DNA of 64,000 bases from DATAXI01 sp963756185 (GTDB lineage Bacteria > Verrucomicrobiota > Verrucomicrobiia > Chthoniobacterales > Chthoniobacteraceae), in assembly GCA_963756185.1 (NCBI GenBank), contig CAVWMS010000015.1:1-64000 (forward strand), in the 5' to 3' direction. This document shows, piece after piece, positions 19,346 to 27,684 of the stretch; within the stretch, counting starts at the first letter, position 1, and each line of letters begins with the position of its first letter. Position numbers and translations under genes: made by a program. The notes under the pieces are model-generated. The model made no database searches and was not told the DNA's origin. It saw only the letters and a program-made list of their open reading frames with translations.

Positions 19346-19696
19346 TCACTCTTTGGCCTTGCCGGCGCGGTAGTGAAGGATTTCGACCTTCTCGAGGGTT
19401 ACCAAGCCCTCGGAGACCATCTCGTCCAGGATCGGGACGAAGGCGGCGATTTTTTGCGGAGTATCGACGATCTCGATGACTACAGGGAGGTCCATCGAGA
19501 GGCGCAGAATCTTCGCGGTATGCAGATGGCTGCTGGCGCCAAAGCCCATGGCGCCGCGCAGGACGGTGGCGCCGGCGAGGCCTTTCTCGCGGGCCTTGAG
19601 GACGATGGCTTCGTAGAGGGGCTGGTGATGCCAGCGGTCGCTTTCGCCGATGAAGATGCGGAGCAGTTGTCCGGAGGAAGGCAGAGTCATAGGCAT
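19346..19696 (-). CDS. DUF190 family protein
   Basis: 116 residues from ATG 19696. Recognised by LLRIFIGESDRWHHQPLYEA, the helix KAREKGLAGATVLRGAMGFG and LPVVIEIVDTPQKIAAFVP, the GlnB-like ferredoxin fold of DUF190. Its start lies two bases from the end of crcB, so the two form one operon under the upstream fluoride riboswitch. DUF190 proteins are repeatedly found next to crcB and are thought to be fluoride-related regulators, but their action is not established. Confidence 0.88.
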   Translation of the reverse strand: MPMTLPSSGQLLRIFIGESDRWHHQPLYEAIVLKAREKGLAGATVLRGAMGFGASSHLHTAKILRLSMDLPVVIEIVDTPQKIAAFVPILDEMVSEGLVTLEKVEILHYRAGKAKE

Positions 19697-19697
19697 G

Positions 19698-20102
19698 TCA
19701 CAGGCCGCGGTTGAGCGCCTCGCCGGCGATGAAGCCGAGCCAGACGCCGCCGAGACAGAGGAGCAGTGAGAGGCCGACGTTGGCGGCAGCATAACCCCAT
19801 TGGCCATCGCGCGCCAGGTTGAGCGTTTGGAGGCTGAAGGAGGAAAAGGTGGTGTACCCGCCGCAGATGCCAATCATAAAAAACTGCCGGCCGAGCGGCT
19901 TCACCATGAGCCGGCCTTCGGGCCCGGTCATGGCGGCGAAGAAACCGATGACCAGCGAGCCGGTGACATTGATGAGCAGCGTGCCGGTGGGAAAGCGCTC
20001 GCCGTAGGCCTGCGCGACCACGCCGGAAATCCAATAGCGCAGGATGGTGCCGATGGCCCCGCCGAGGCCGACACAGAGAGTGTTCCAGAATTGGCTAAAC
20101 AT
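19698..20102 (-). CDS. crcB: Fluoride ion exporter CrcB/Fluc
   Basis: 134 residues from ATG 20102. Four membrane spans are visible. Diagnostic motifs are GGAIGTILRYW near the N-terminus, GTLLINVTGSLVIGFF in span 2, and GICGGYTTFSSFS in span 3, which holds the Na+ site and the conserved phenylalanines of the fluoride pathway. Fluc channels work as antiparallel dimers and lower cytoplasmic fluoride. The gene is preceded by a fluoride riboswitch and followed by a DUF190 gene. A longer in-frame start would run through the riboswitch and is rejected. Confidence 0.93.
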   Translation of the reverse strand: MFSQFWNTLCVGLGGAIGTILRYWISGVVAQAYGERFPTGTLLINVTGSLVIGFFAAMTGPEGRLMVKPLGRQFFMIGICGGYTTFSSFSLQTLNLARDGQWGYAAANVGLSLLLCLGGVWLGFIAGEALNRGL

Positions 20103-20127
20103 AGGTCCTATCGTCGTACGTGTACGG

Positions 20128-20200
20128 CGGCAGGAGTCATCAGCGCTGGCTGGCAGGCGGTTTTTCCCGCGGCGCGGGACGGGCAAACTCCATTGCCCGG
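20128..20200 (-). ncRNA. Fluoride riboswitch (crcB motif)
   Basis: Reading the minus strand, GGGCAATGGAGTTTGCCC (a stem with loop TGGAG) is followed by AAAAACCGCC and then CTGATGACTCCTGCC. These are the conserved parts of the fluoride (crcB) riboswitch, including the GGAG/CTCC pseudoknot pairing. It ends about 26 nt before the crcB start codon, where fluoride binding would turn expression on. Confidence 0.85.
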
Positions 20201-20247
20201 TTCGGGTTTGACCCAGAGAATAGGAAATTTCGGCGGCGTGGCAAGGA

Positions 20248-20592
20248 TCAAACCCAGTGCTTGATGGGATTGCCGGCGCCATCCTTGAATTTGTTGGCCG
20301 CCAGGAGCGCGCAATCGAGCAGCGCCCAGAGGACGGGGACGGCCAGCATGAATACCGGCAGGGGATGCATGGGATAGTCGGCGCTGAATTCGATCATATC
20401 ATCCAGGGTGTGCAGCGACGGCAGGGCGTAGTAAATGCGGACGAGGTCGGGCCACATCATGACGGCGCCGGCAACGAAGAGCCCCATTTGCAGCAGGCCG
20501 GTGATGTATTTGCCGACGTAGAGCCTGTGGAGGCCGAGGAAGCCGAAGGTGCCGGCAAGCAGCAGGGCCACGAGGATCCGCTTGCGGCTCAT
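20248..20592 (-). CDS. TM2 domain membrane protein
   Basis: 114 residues. The N-terminal half shows the TM2 signature: basic start, ALLLAGTFGFLGLHRLYVGK, a GLLQMGLFVAGAVMM span, then a loop and a last span VFMLAVPVLWALLDC. TM2 proteins are small two-helix or three-helix membrane proteins of unknown role. It lies between ilvC and the fluoride riboswitch; a functional link to either is not evident. Confidence 0.8.
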   Translation of the reverse strand: MSRKRILVALLLAGTFGFLGLHRLYVGKYITGLLQMGLFVAGAVMMWPDLVRIYYALPSLHTLDDMIEFSADYPMHPLPVFMLAVPVLWALLDCALLAANKFKDGAGNPIKHWV

Positions 20593-20599
20593 CGCGGCA

Positions 20600-21625
20600 T
20601 CAGTAGGCGGCTTGCGCGCCGCGGATGTTCTTGCGCTGGATCCAGGGCATCAAGGCGCGGAGACGCTGGCCGACTTTTTCGATGGGATGAGTCTCGCCTG
20701 CTTTCAACAGCTTGGTGTAACGCTTGCGGCCGGTTTTGGTTTCCGCGATCCAATCCTTCGCGAACTTGCCGTTCTGGATATTCTTGAGCGCCTCTTTCAT
20801 GTGCTTGCGCACGGATTTGTCGATGATCTTGGGCCCCACGGTGACGTCGCCCCATTTGGCGGTCTCGGAGATGGAGAAGCGCATGCCGCTGATGCCGGCC
20901 TCGTTGATGAGATCGACGATGAGCTTCAGCTCGTGGAGGCACTCGAAGTAGGCCATCTCCGGCTGGTAACCGGCCGCGACGAGCGTTTCGTAGCCGGCCT
21001 GGATGAGGGCGGAAACGCCGCCGCAAAGGACGGTCTGCTCGCCGAAGAGATCGGTCTCGGTCTCTTCCTTGAAGGTGGTCTCGATGACGCCGCCGCGCGT
21101 GCCGCCGATGCCCTTGGCCCACGCGAGCGCGGTCTTTTTCGCCTGCTTGCTGGGGTTTTGGTAGATGGCGATGAGCGACGGGACGCCTTTGCCTTCGGTG
21201 AACTGGCGCCGGACGATGTGGCCGGGGCCCTTCGGCGCGACCATGATGACGTCGACGTCCTTCGGCGGGACGACGGTTTTGAAATGAATGGCGAAGCCGT
21301 GCGAGAAGAGCAGGGTCTTGCCCTTGGTGAGGTGCGGGGCGATGTCGGCCTCGTAGACCGCGGCGATGCGCGTATCCGGCACGGCCATGAAGATCACGTC
21401 GCCGCGTTTGACCGCCTCGGCGGTGTCGAGGACCTCGAAGCCCTTCTCGGTTGCCACTTCGCGCGATTTGCTGCCGGGATAAAGGCCGATGATCACGTTG
21501 ACGCCGCTGTCCTTGAGGTTGAGCGCGTGAGCATGGCCCTGGGAGCCAAAGCCGATGATGGCGCAGGTCTTGCCTTTGAGCGGTTCGAGGGAGGCGTCTT
21601 TGTCAGTGTAGATTTTTGCAGGCAT
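20600..21625 (-). CDS. ilvC: Ketol-acid reductoisomerase
   Basis: 341 residues, a full-length class I enzyme. It converts acetolactate or acetohydroxybutyrate to the dihydroxy acids of valine, leucine and isoleucine synthesis. The NADPH-binding loop is CAIIGFGSQGHAHALNLKDSG; the domain boundary and Mg2+ sites appear as MVAPKGPGHIVRRQF, ETDLFGEQTVLCGG and AYFECLHELKLIVDLI. Downstream of ilvN on the same strand, separated by 240 nt. Confidence 0.97.
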   Translation of the reverse strand: MPAKIYTDKDASLEPLKGKTCAIIGFGSQGHAHALNLKDSGVNVIIGLYPGSKSREVATEKGFEVLDTAEAVKRGDVIFMAVPDTRIAAVYEADIAPHLTKGKTLLFSHGFAIHFKTVVPPKDVDVIMVAPKGPGHIVRRQFTEGKGVPSLIAIYQNPSKQAKKTALAWAKGIGGTRGGVIETTFKEETETDLFGEQTVLCGGVSALIQAGYETLVAAGYQPEMAYFECLHELKLIVDLINEAGISGMRFSISETAKWGDVTVGPKIIDKSVRKHMKEALKNIQNGKFAKDWIAETKTGRKRYTKLLKAGETHPIEKVGQRLRALMPWIQRKNIRGAQAAY

Positions 21626-21865
21626 AGGGAAAAGGGAGGAGGATGGTAGGGGGGGGAATTGATAATTGCTAATCTAAAATTGCTGATTGGGAGGGAGGAG
21701 TGGGGCGGCTACGCAAAAAGCAAATTGCCCCGCCCGCAACGCTTCGCGTAGCGAGGCGGGCGGGTGATCTCAGATTGGCAATTGGAACTTCGGCCCGAAG
21801 CAGTACCGCAGCGTGTAAATTGCAGTCTTCAATTAGCAATTTTAGATTAGCAATTAGCAATCCCA
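21626..21865. repeat. ilvN-ilvC spacer with inverted repeat and TTAGCAA-type heptamers
   Basis: It contains a strong inverted repeat (GCCCGC at about 21737-21742 pairing with GCGGGC near 21757-21762, around a GCTTCGCGTAGC loop). It is flanked on both sides by degenerate 7-bp repeats of AATTGCT/TTAGCAA type. The hairpin could attenuate or terminate transcription from ilvN into ilvC. Confidence 0.5.
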
Positions 21866-22342
21866 TCACTCTTTCCGCGCGAGGGCTACTCGGCCGGTGC
21901 GGGTGAGGTCGCGGACGCCGAAGGGCTCCATGAGCATCAGGAATTTGTCGATCTTGCTTCCGTCGCCGGTGACCTCGATGGAGACGTTGCGGTGCTGCAC
22001 GTCGATGATCTTTGCGCGGAAGATGTCGCAAATCTGCATGATCTCGGCGCGTGTCTTCGAGTCGACCCTCACGCGCAGGAGCAGGAGCTCGCGGTCCACG
22101 AACTCGCCCTCGCGAAAATCCTGGATTTCGATGACCTCGACGAGCTTGTTGAGCTGCTTGACCACCTGGTCGAGCACGGTGTCGTCGCCGCGGACGACGA
22201 TGGTCATGCGGGAGGTCACGGGATCGAGGGTCGGGCCGACGTTGAGGGTGTCGATATTGAAGCCGCGACCGCTGAACATGCCGGCGATGCGGGTGAGGAC
22301 GCCGAACTTGTTTTCGACCAGCACGGAGATGGTGTGACGCAT
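21866..22342 (-). CDS. ilvN: Acetolactate synthase small (regulatory) subunit
   Basis: 158 residues. The ACT domain is clear: MRHTISVLVENKFGVLTRIA, GMFSGRGFNIDTLNVGPT and TSRMTIVVRGDD; the C-terminal domain follows with EIMQICDIFRAKIIDVQ. It binds the catalytic subunit (not in this window) and confers valine feedback control. It lies upstream of ilvC in the same direction. Confidence 0.95.
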   Translation of the reverse strand: MRHTISVLVENKFGVLTRIAGMFSGRGFNIDTLNVGPTLDPVTSRMTIVVRGDDTVLDQVVKQLNKLVEVIEIQDFREGEFVDRELLLLRVRVDSKTRAEIMQICDIFRAKIIDVQHRNVSIEVTGDGSKIDKFLMLMEPFGVRDLTRTGRVALARKE

Positions 22343-22400
22343 GGGAAGGGGGGCGAAGTGTTCGCCGAAGGGAAAAATACGTCAAACGGAAAAAAAGCGA

Positions 22401-22436
22401 TTGACGCCCTATGTGTACTAGGCATACTAGTACACA
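22401..22436 (+). promoter_or_regulatory. Promoter overlapped by a 9-bp inverted-repeat operator
   Basis: -35 TTGACG (22401-22406), 16-bp spacer and -10 CATACT (22423-22428). A perfect inverted repeat TGTGTACTA-N7-TAGTACACA covers 22412-22436, i.e. the -10 element and the likely transcription start. This is the classic position for autorepression by the GntR/YtrA-type regulator encoded immediately downstream, whose GTG is only a few bases after the expected start of transcription. Confidence 0.7.
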
Positions 22437-22437
22437 C

Positions 22438-22815
22438 GTGCTGCCGTTCCAGCTCCAGTTCAAACCCGGCCTGCCCGCCTACGGCCAGGTCGTTTACGCA
22501 GTCAAGAAGGCCATCATCTCCGGCGCCCTCAAGCCCGGCGACCGCTTCCCCTCGGTACGCGTCCTGAGCCAGGAGCTGCGCATCAACCCGAACACGGCGC
22601 ACAAGGTGGTCGCGGCGCTGGTCAACGAGAAGCTGCTCGAGGTCAAGCCCGGCATCGGCACCGTCGTCGCCGACGCGCGGCCCTCAACGCGCGAGCAGCG
22701 GCGGGACCTGCTGGGCGGGGAAGTCGAGCGCCTGGTGGTCGAGGCGAAGAAACTGCAACTCGAGATCGAGGACGTGACCGAGGCGCTGCGGCAGCATTGG
22801 AACCGCCTGTCATGA
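22438..22815 (+). CDS. GntR family (YtrA type) transcriptional regulator
   Basis: About 125 residues from GTG 22438. The winged helix reads GLPAYGQVVYAVKKAIISG, LKPGDRFPSVRVLSQELRIN and PNTAHKVVAALVNEKLLEV, followed by a short C-terminal helix, the YtrA layout without a large effector domain. YtrA regulators repress the ABC transporter operon they head, and here ATPase and permease genes follow with gaps of 7 bp and an overlap. An ATG at 22411 lies inside the operator, so the GTG is favoured; the mRNA would be almost leaderless. Confidence 0.88.
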   Translation: MLPFQLQFKPGLPAYGQVVYAVKKAIISGALKPGDRFPSVRVLSQELRINPNTAHKVVAALVNEKLLEVKPGIGTVVADARPSTREQRRDLLGGEVERLVVEAKKLQLEIEDVTEALRQHWNRLS

Positions 22816-22822
22816 CACACAA

Positions 22823-23746
22823 ATGAATAACGCCATTGAAACCAACAACCTGTCGCGGCGGTTCGGCAAAACCGACGCGGTCGACAATCTGACGCTCGCG
22901 GCGCCGGAAGGAAGCATCTTCGCTTTCCTCGGGCCAAACGGCGCGGGCAAGACCACCACCATCAAGATGCTTTTGAATATCCTGGCGCCGAGCTCAGGGA
23001 GCGCGCGCGTCCTGGGGGTGGACTCCGCGCGGCTCGGCCCAGGAGATTTTGCGCGGATTGGTTACGTATCCGAGAACCAGAAAATGCCGGAGTGGATGAC
23101 GGTGGGGCAACTGATCGATTACTGCCGACCCATGTACCCGGAATGGGACGAGGCGTTTTGCAAGAAACTGCGAGGGGAATTCGAGCTGCCGCTCGACCGG
23201 AAGCTAAAGCATCTCTCGCGCGGGATGAAGGTAAAGGCGGCGCTGCTGGTATCGCTGGCTTACCGGCCGCGGCTGCTGGTGCTCGACGAGCCGTTTACCG
23301 GGCTGGACCCGCTGGTGCGCGATGAATTGATCCGCGGCATCCTCGAGCTTTCGGAGGAGGGGAACTGGACGGTGTTCGTCTCCTCGCATGACATCGACGA
23401 GGTCGAGCGGCTGGCCGATTGGGTGGGGATCATCAACAACGGGCGGCTGAAGCTGGCGGAGCCCGCGAGCGAACTTCAGGGGCGATTCCGGCGGGTCGAG
23501 TGCATGGTTGGGACGCGGGATAAGCTGCCCGCGGGGCTGCCAGAATCATGGCTGGTCCCGGAAATGGCGGGCCGCACGGTTCGGTTTGTGGACAACCAAT
23601 ACCAGCCGGGGCCGAGCGAGGAACAATTGACGCGGGTGCTGCCGGATGCCTCGCAAGTCTCCGTAACCGCGATGTCGCTGCGGGAGATCTTCATGTCGCT
23701 TGCGCGGACTTACAGACTCGACAAATCCCAGGAGGAAAAACCATGA
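22823..23746 (+). CDS. ABC transporter ATP-binding protein
   Basis: 307 residues. Walker A GPNGAGKTTTIKML, the signature LSRGMKVKAALL, Walker B LLVLDEPFTGLDPLV and the switch histidine in FVSSHDIDEVERLADW are all intact. The C-terminal 90 residues form an accessory domain. It is a CcmA/YtrB-like exporter ATPase. The stop codon overlaps the ATG of the permease, so the two are translationally coupled. Confidence 0.95.
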   Translation: MNNAIETNNLSRRFGKTDAVDNLTLAAPEGSIFAFLGPNGAGKTTTIKMLLNILAPSSGSARVLGVDSARLGPGDFARIGYVSENQKMPEWMTVGQLIDYCRPMYPEWDEAFCKKLRGEFELPLDRKLKHLSRGMKVKAALLVSLAYRPRLLVLDEPFTGLDPLVRDELIRGILELSEEGNWTVFVSSHDIDEVERLADWVGIINNGRLKLAEPASELQGRFRRVECMVGTRDKLPAGLPESWLVPEMAGRTVRFVDNQYQPGPSEEQLTRVLPDASQVSVTAMSLREIFMSLARTYRLDKSQEEKP

Positions 23747-26202
23747 ACCTTGCAACGCTCATCCTCAGGAAAGATATCCGCCATACGCGCCTTTTGCTGG
23801 TGGTCTGGGGATTATTGGTAATTCTGCAACTTACGCTGGTCGGCTGGGGAATGAGCCCTGGCGACAGGCAGGTTCAAGATTATTTTGCCTTGGTTTGCAG
23901 GTTGGTGCCTTACCTCGAAATCCTCCTGCTGATCGTAATCATTCCATACTTGATCCAGGACGACCCGCTGGTTGGGACAACGGGGTTCTGGTTTACGCGG
24001 CCCATTTCCGGCGGTGCGCTGCTGCGAAGCAAAATCCTGTACGTGGCGCTCTTACTGATGCTTCCACCGCTGCTGGCCGAACTTGCCGCGATGACGGCCA
24101 ACGGCGCCGGCGTTCACCAATTGTTCCTGGCGGCGCCGCAGATCCTTTTGGGCCAACTCGAGGTCGTGATACCGATCACGATCCTGGCCGTCGTTTGCGA
24201 GAACTTCGGACGCTATGCCATCACTGGAGTCGTGGGGATGATCGCCATTGAACTCTTCGAGCTTTTGCTATCATGGATTCGTTCCAAGTTTGGAATATAC
24301 TTTGGCCGCCCGGGCTATAGCCCGGATGCCGCCACCTTTTTGAACGCGTCCCGGTCCGTGGCATGGGGCCTGGTGATCGTCATCGCGGGCGGCGCGGCAA
24401 TTGCACACCAATACATGGCGCGCAGGACCCGGCGCACGGTCGTGCTTATCGCCGCCGGCTTTGCGCTCTATTCCGTGGCGCTGAATTTCTGGCCGTGGAT
24501 GTTCATCAAGCCGGCGCCGCTACCATCGAGCACCGCCGGTTTCGACCCCTCATCTGTTGAGATCTCGATAAGCGGCGGAAAATGGGAAAGCTCTTTCTCC
24601 GATTTGGAAGTGACCTCATCAATCTCGATCGCCAACCGAGGCGTCCCGAACGGTTACCTGCTTGCGTTCCGGTATATCGAGTCGCAAATAACTTCGCCCG
24701 ACGGGAAGTTGAATCTCCACACATCGCGAAGCGATTTTAAAGTCCTCGAGCGTTCGTACCCCGATGCCATGGAGTACGCGCTCGGGGGGATCGGCGTTGT
24801 AAATCCCAACAGCCTTACCTTCGAGGGCAGCCCCAGCGTTCCGGTGCTGACGCTCGACCCCAATACTTATCAACGTTACGCAGGCGTACCGCTCAAACTC
24901 AACGCAACCGCGTCGTTTTTGGCTTCAATATATGTACCGGCCTGGGAACTCCCTTTGGACACAGGCGCCCGCTACGACAACGGATCGAGCCACGCAATCA
25001 TCACCAAGGTGGATACCATGGGCGACCAGGTTGAAGTCGCATTTCGCGTTCGCGATATCAAGCTTCTGTTTCAACCCACATGGATGGGCACCGACGAATC
25101 CAGGGTCGGAACCGTCTATCTTCTTGTCAACAGGGCACGGCGCCAGGCGCTCCTGCCATCCGGTATCAATTTGCAATTTGCTTCCAACATCATGACCAAT
25201 ACGGCGTTTGATCTCTTTTTCGGGGTGCCTCATCACCACATGGATTTCATCCCCGATCTGACCTCGGATTGGCTCGCCCATGCGACGCTGGTGCGGCTGG
25301 ACCTGGTCCCGCAGGCGGCCTTTTCCAAGGAAATCACTTCGGACAACTTTGTATTGAACGCGCCGCCGCCGCCTTACAAAAGGGGGCGGCCGGATATCGA
25401 GGCGCTGCATAACATCACGCTGCCAGCCAATGCGACAAAGAAGCAGGTCAGGGAATATGTGACCGATATTTTGGTCGCATCGCGCAATCAGGATTCATGG
25501 CTCGGCGAGGATCCACAGGTCGGTATGCTCGAGAAGGTCGGCCCGGAAAATCTCGACGTGCTCATCGAATTCACCAGGAGAGAGCGTTACAATGCCGAAT
25601 CCTATGTCACCCGGGCGATTGAACGGCTTGCGCGGCCCCAGGACAAGGAGTTGATCCTGGAAGCGCTGCCCAGCGACGCCGACCTCGCCGACGTGGTCGT
25701 CGAGTACGGCTGGCAGGCGGACGCGCGCAAGATTCTGATTAGGTTTCTTGAAAAGGATAAGAGCGGCGATTTACCGGATTCAGTCATCCAGGCGGTGGCA
25801 TCCTTTCGGGATCCATCCACTTATCCCTTGCTGGAAAAGTATCTGCTGATTACCAGCAATCCGCAATGGGCCTTCGATGAAATCAAGGGGCTGCCGGGCA
25901 TCGATTTGTCGAAGACTGTCGATGCATTGTGGCAGGAAAAGGAAAACGCGGCGGTATCCGTCGAGGAAGTGCTCGCGGCCGCTCCGATCGCAGCCGAATA
26001 CGGGCACGCCGACGCCATCGAGGAAGCCGCGCATGTGCTGGAGACGGCGGATAACGAATACTTACTGAGTCAGGCGCGCAAGGTCATCACCACCTACACG
26101 CCGGTGACCGGAGAGGACAAGGTATTGGCCGCGTGGGTCGAGGAGAACAAGGGGAAGCTGGTGTTCAACAAGCAGACGATGAAGTTTGAAGTGAAGGACT
26201 GA
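23743..26202 (+). CDS. ABC transporter permease with large extracytoplasmic domain
   Basis: About 819 residues from ATG 23743, preceded by AGGAGG at 23730-23735. The first 300 residues hold about six membrane spans (LLLVVWGLLVILQLTLVGWG, ILLLIVIIPYLI, ILYVALLLMLPPLLAELAA, PITILAVVCENF, VAWGLVIVIAGGAAIAH, TVVLIAAGFALYSVALNF). The remaining 500 or so residues are soluble: beta-rich first (ISIANRGVPNGYLL), then HEAT-like helices (ESYVTRAIERLARPQDKELI). It acts with the upstream ATPase; the substrate is unknown, and lipid or peptide stress export is plausible for YtrABC-like systems. Confidence 0.8.
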   Translation: MNLATLILRKDIRHTRLLLVVWGLLVILQLTLVGWGMSPGDRQVQDYFALVCRLVPYLEILLLIVIIPYLIQDDPLVGTTGFWFTRPISGGALLRSKILYVALLLMLPPLLAELAAMTANGAGVHQLFLAAPQILLGQLEVVIPITILAVVCENFGRYAITGVVGMIAIELFELLLSWIRSKFGIYFGRPGYSPDAATFLNASRSVAWGLVIVIAGGAAIAHQYMARRTRRTVVLIAAGFALYSVALNFWPWMFIKPAPLPSSTAGFDPSSVEISISGGKWESSFSDLEVTSSISIANRGVPNGYLLAFRYIESQITSPDGKLNLHTSRSDFKVLERSYPDAMEYALGGIGVVNPNSLTFEGSPSVPVLTLDPNTYQRYAGVPLKLNATASFLASIYVPAWELPLDTGARYDNGSSHAIITKVDTMGDQVEVAFRVRDIKLLFQPTWMGTDESRVGTVYLLVNRARRQALLPSGINLQFASNIMTNTAFDLFFGVPHHHMDFIPDLTSDWLAHATLVRLDLVPQAAFSKEITSDNFVLNAPPPPYKRGRPDIEALHNITLPANATKKQVREYVTDILVASRNQDSWLGEDPQVGMLEKVGPENLDVLIEFTRRERYNAESYVTRAIERLARPQDKELILEALPSDADLADVVVEYGWQADARKILIRFLEKDKSGDLPDSVIQAVASFRDPSTYPLLEKYLLITSNPQWAFDEIKGLPGIDLSKTVDALWQEKENAAVSVEEVLAAAPIAAEYGHADAIEEAAHVLETADNEYLLSQARKVITTYTPVTGEDKVLAAWVEENKGKLVFNKQTMKFEVKD

Positions 26203-26314
26203 CTTTATCCGCAGATTTACACAGATGGCCGCAGATTAAGGGAACAAAGGCCGACCTCCGCAACTCGACCGCCGAAGGCGGCCAAATTTTCAATCAGCAA
26301 TCTCACATCAGCAA
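26203..26314. repeat. Gene-end region with intergenic repeat motifs
   Basis: It contains a CCGCAGATTTACACAGATGG-type element (26219-26240) followed by an inverted repeat around GCCGAAGGCGGC and then AATCAGCAATCTCACATCAG-type heptamer repeats (26290-26325) that overlap the 3' end of maf. Confidence 0.6.
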
Positions 26315-26905
26315 TCAGCAATCTTCACTTCGCTTCTTCGGCCTGTGGCCGCGGTGGGCGAGCATGGTTGCGAGGCGCTCCATGGGGAGACCGATGACAT
26401 TGGTGCGTGAACCTTCGATTTTGGTGATGAATTTGTCCGGGTCATCCTGGGCGGCGTAGGCGCCCGCCTTGTCGAGGACGTCCATCTTTTTGAGATAGTC
26501 GTCGATTTCTTTGGCCGTCAGCTTGCGAAAGGTCACGTGCGAAACCTCGATGAAGGCGGCGAGGCTGCCGGTCGAGCGCTGCTCGATCCATACTCCTGAA
26601 AAGACCTGGTGGGTGCGACCGCTCAGCTTTGCCAGCATGCGGCGCGCGGCGGCGCGGCTCGCCGGCTTGCCGAGCGGGCGGCCCTCGACGGCGACCAGCG
26701 TGTCCGCGGCGACGACGCAGGCGGCGGGATGCAGCGCGGCGACAGCAGCGCCTTTGCGGCGCGCATTGAGCAGGACCGTCTCGCGGACGGTCAGGTGCGG
26801 GGGAAGCTTCTCCTCGACGGATGCGGTAGCCACCGTGAAAGCGTAGCCGTGTTTCGCGAGCAACTCCCTGCGGCGCGGCGAAGCGGAAGCGAGGATGAGC
26901 GGCAT
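26315..26905 (-). CDS. maf: Maf family nucleoside triphosphate pyrophosphatase
   Basis: About 196 residues from ATG 26905. Motifs: LILASASPRRRELLAKHGY at the N-terminus, VVAADTLVAVEGRPLGKP with the catalytic Asp, LSGRTHQVFSGVWI, and YAAQDDPDKFITKIEGS near the C-terminus. Maf enzymes hydrolyse non-canonical or modified nucleotides (dTTP/UTP class). The C-terminal residues extend into the heptamer-repeat region. Confidence 0.93.
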   Translation of the reverse strand: MPLILASASPRRRELLAKHGYAFTVATASVEEKLPPHLTVRETVLLNARRKGAAVAALHPAACVVAADTLVAVEGRPLGKPASRAAARRMLAKLSGRTHQVFSGVWIEQRSTGSLAAFIEVSHVTFRKLTAKEIDDYLKKMDVLDKAGAYAAQDDPDKFITKIEGSRTNVIGLPMERLATMLAHRGHRPKKRSEDC

Positions 26906-26964
26906 GTCGATTTTCCAGGATTTAACCCGTCCGCGGCTCGACGCGCCCGCGGACAAGACGGATT

Positions 26965-27651
26965 CTACTGGCCCCCCATGCCCGAGGGCATGGGTGGCGT
27001 GGGCAACAGCGTGTAGGAGGCCGGCGCCTGGTATTCGCCGGGGTCCACGTTCTGATCGGTGGCGGAAACCAGGTCGGTGACGATTTTCTGGCCGTTGAGC
27101 GTCACCTCGGTGCGCACGGGCACCCCGGGGATGGAACTCATATCCGGCGCGAAACCCTTGGTGGCATCGGCGAGGCTGCCCTTGCGAAACTTGGCCAGCG
27201 CATCGTTGACGGCCTTGGCGTTCGGGAATTCCGTGGACATCCAGAAAGTGGCGGTCATGGCGCCGTTGGAGAAGGTGTACTCGGCGGCGTTGTAGCCGTC
27301 GATCTTGTCTGTCTTGCCGGTGGGCTTGGGCGCGGCGGGAGTGGTCGAGGGCGAAATGCCATCCTGCTGCATTGCGGCGTTGGCCGCCCCGGCCATCATG
27401 GCCTTTACCTCGGCGGCCGGCACGATCATGTAAGCCTTCTGCGCGTGAAGCAGCGTGATGACGCTGCCGGTCGAGGCGTCCGTGATGGTGCTGACCATGG
27501 GCGAGATATCGGCGCGAACCCTGTCGCCGTTGACCTTCACGGTCATCTGGGTGGATTGCGCGCCGTTGCCCACCGATTCGACAATGACAATATCGGCGCG
27601 CGCGAGGCCGGCCATGAGGAGCAGCAAGGTTGTATTGAAGAGTAACTTCAT
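26965..27651 (-). CDS. DUF4412 domain exported protein
   Basis: 228 residues with a signal peptide (LLFNTTLLLLMAGLARAD). The mature part begins IVIVESVGNGAQSTQMTVKV and contains DRVRADISPMVSTITDASTG, LLHAQKAYMIVPAAEVKAM and YNAAEYTFSNGAMTATFWMS, the pattern of DUF4412, probably a LolA-like beta fold. It is paralogous to the first 240 residues of the adjacent upstream gene; together they form a two-gene set. Periplasmic function unknown. Confidence 0.75.
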   Translation of the reverse strand: MKLLFNTTLLLLMAGLARADIVIVESVGNGAQSTQMTVKVNGDRVRADISPMVSTITDASTGSVITLLHAQKAYMIVPAAEVKAMMAGAANAAMQQDGISPSTTPAAPKPTGKTDKIDGYNAAEYTFSNGAMTATFWMSTEFPNAKAVNDALAKFRKGSLADATKGFAPDMSSIPGVPVRTEVTLNGQKIVTDLVSATDQNVDPGEYQAPASYTLLPTPPMPSGMGGQ

Positions 27652-27684
27652 AATGTCATGTCGGATTGGATTGGCGGGAATGAC

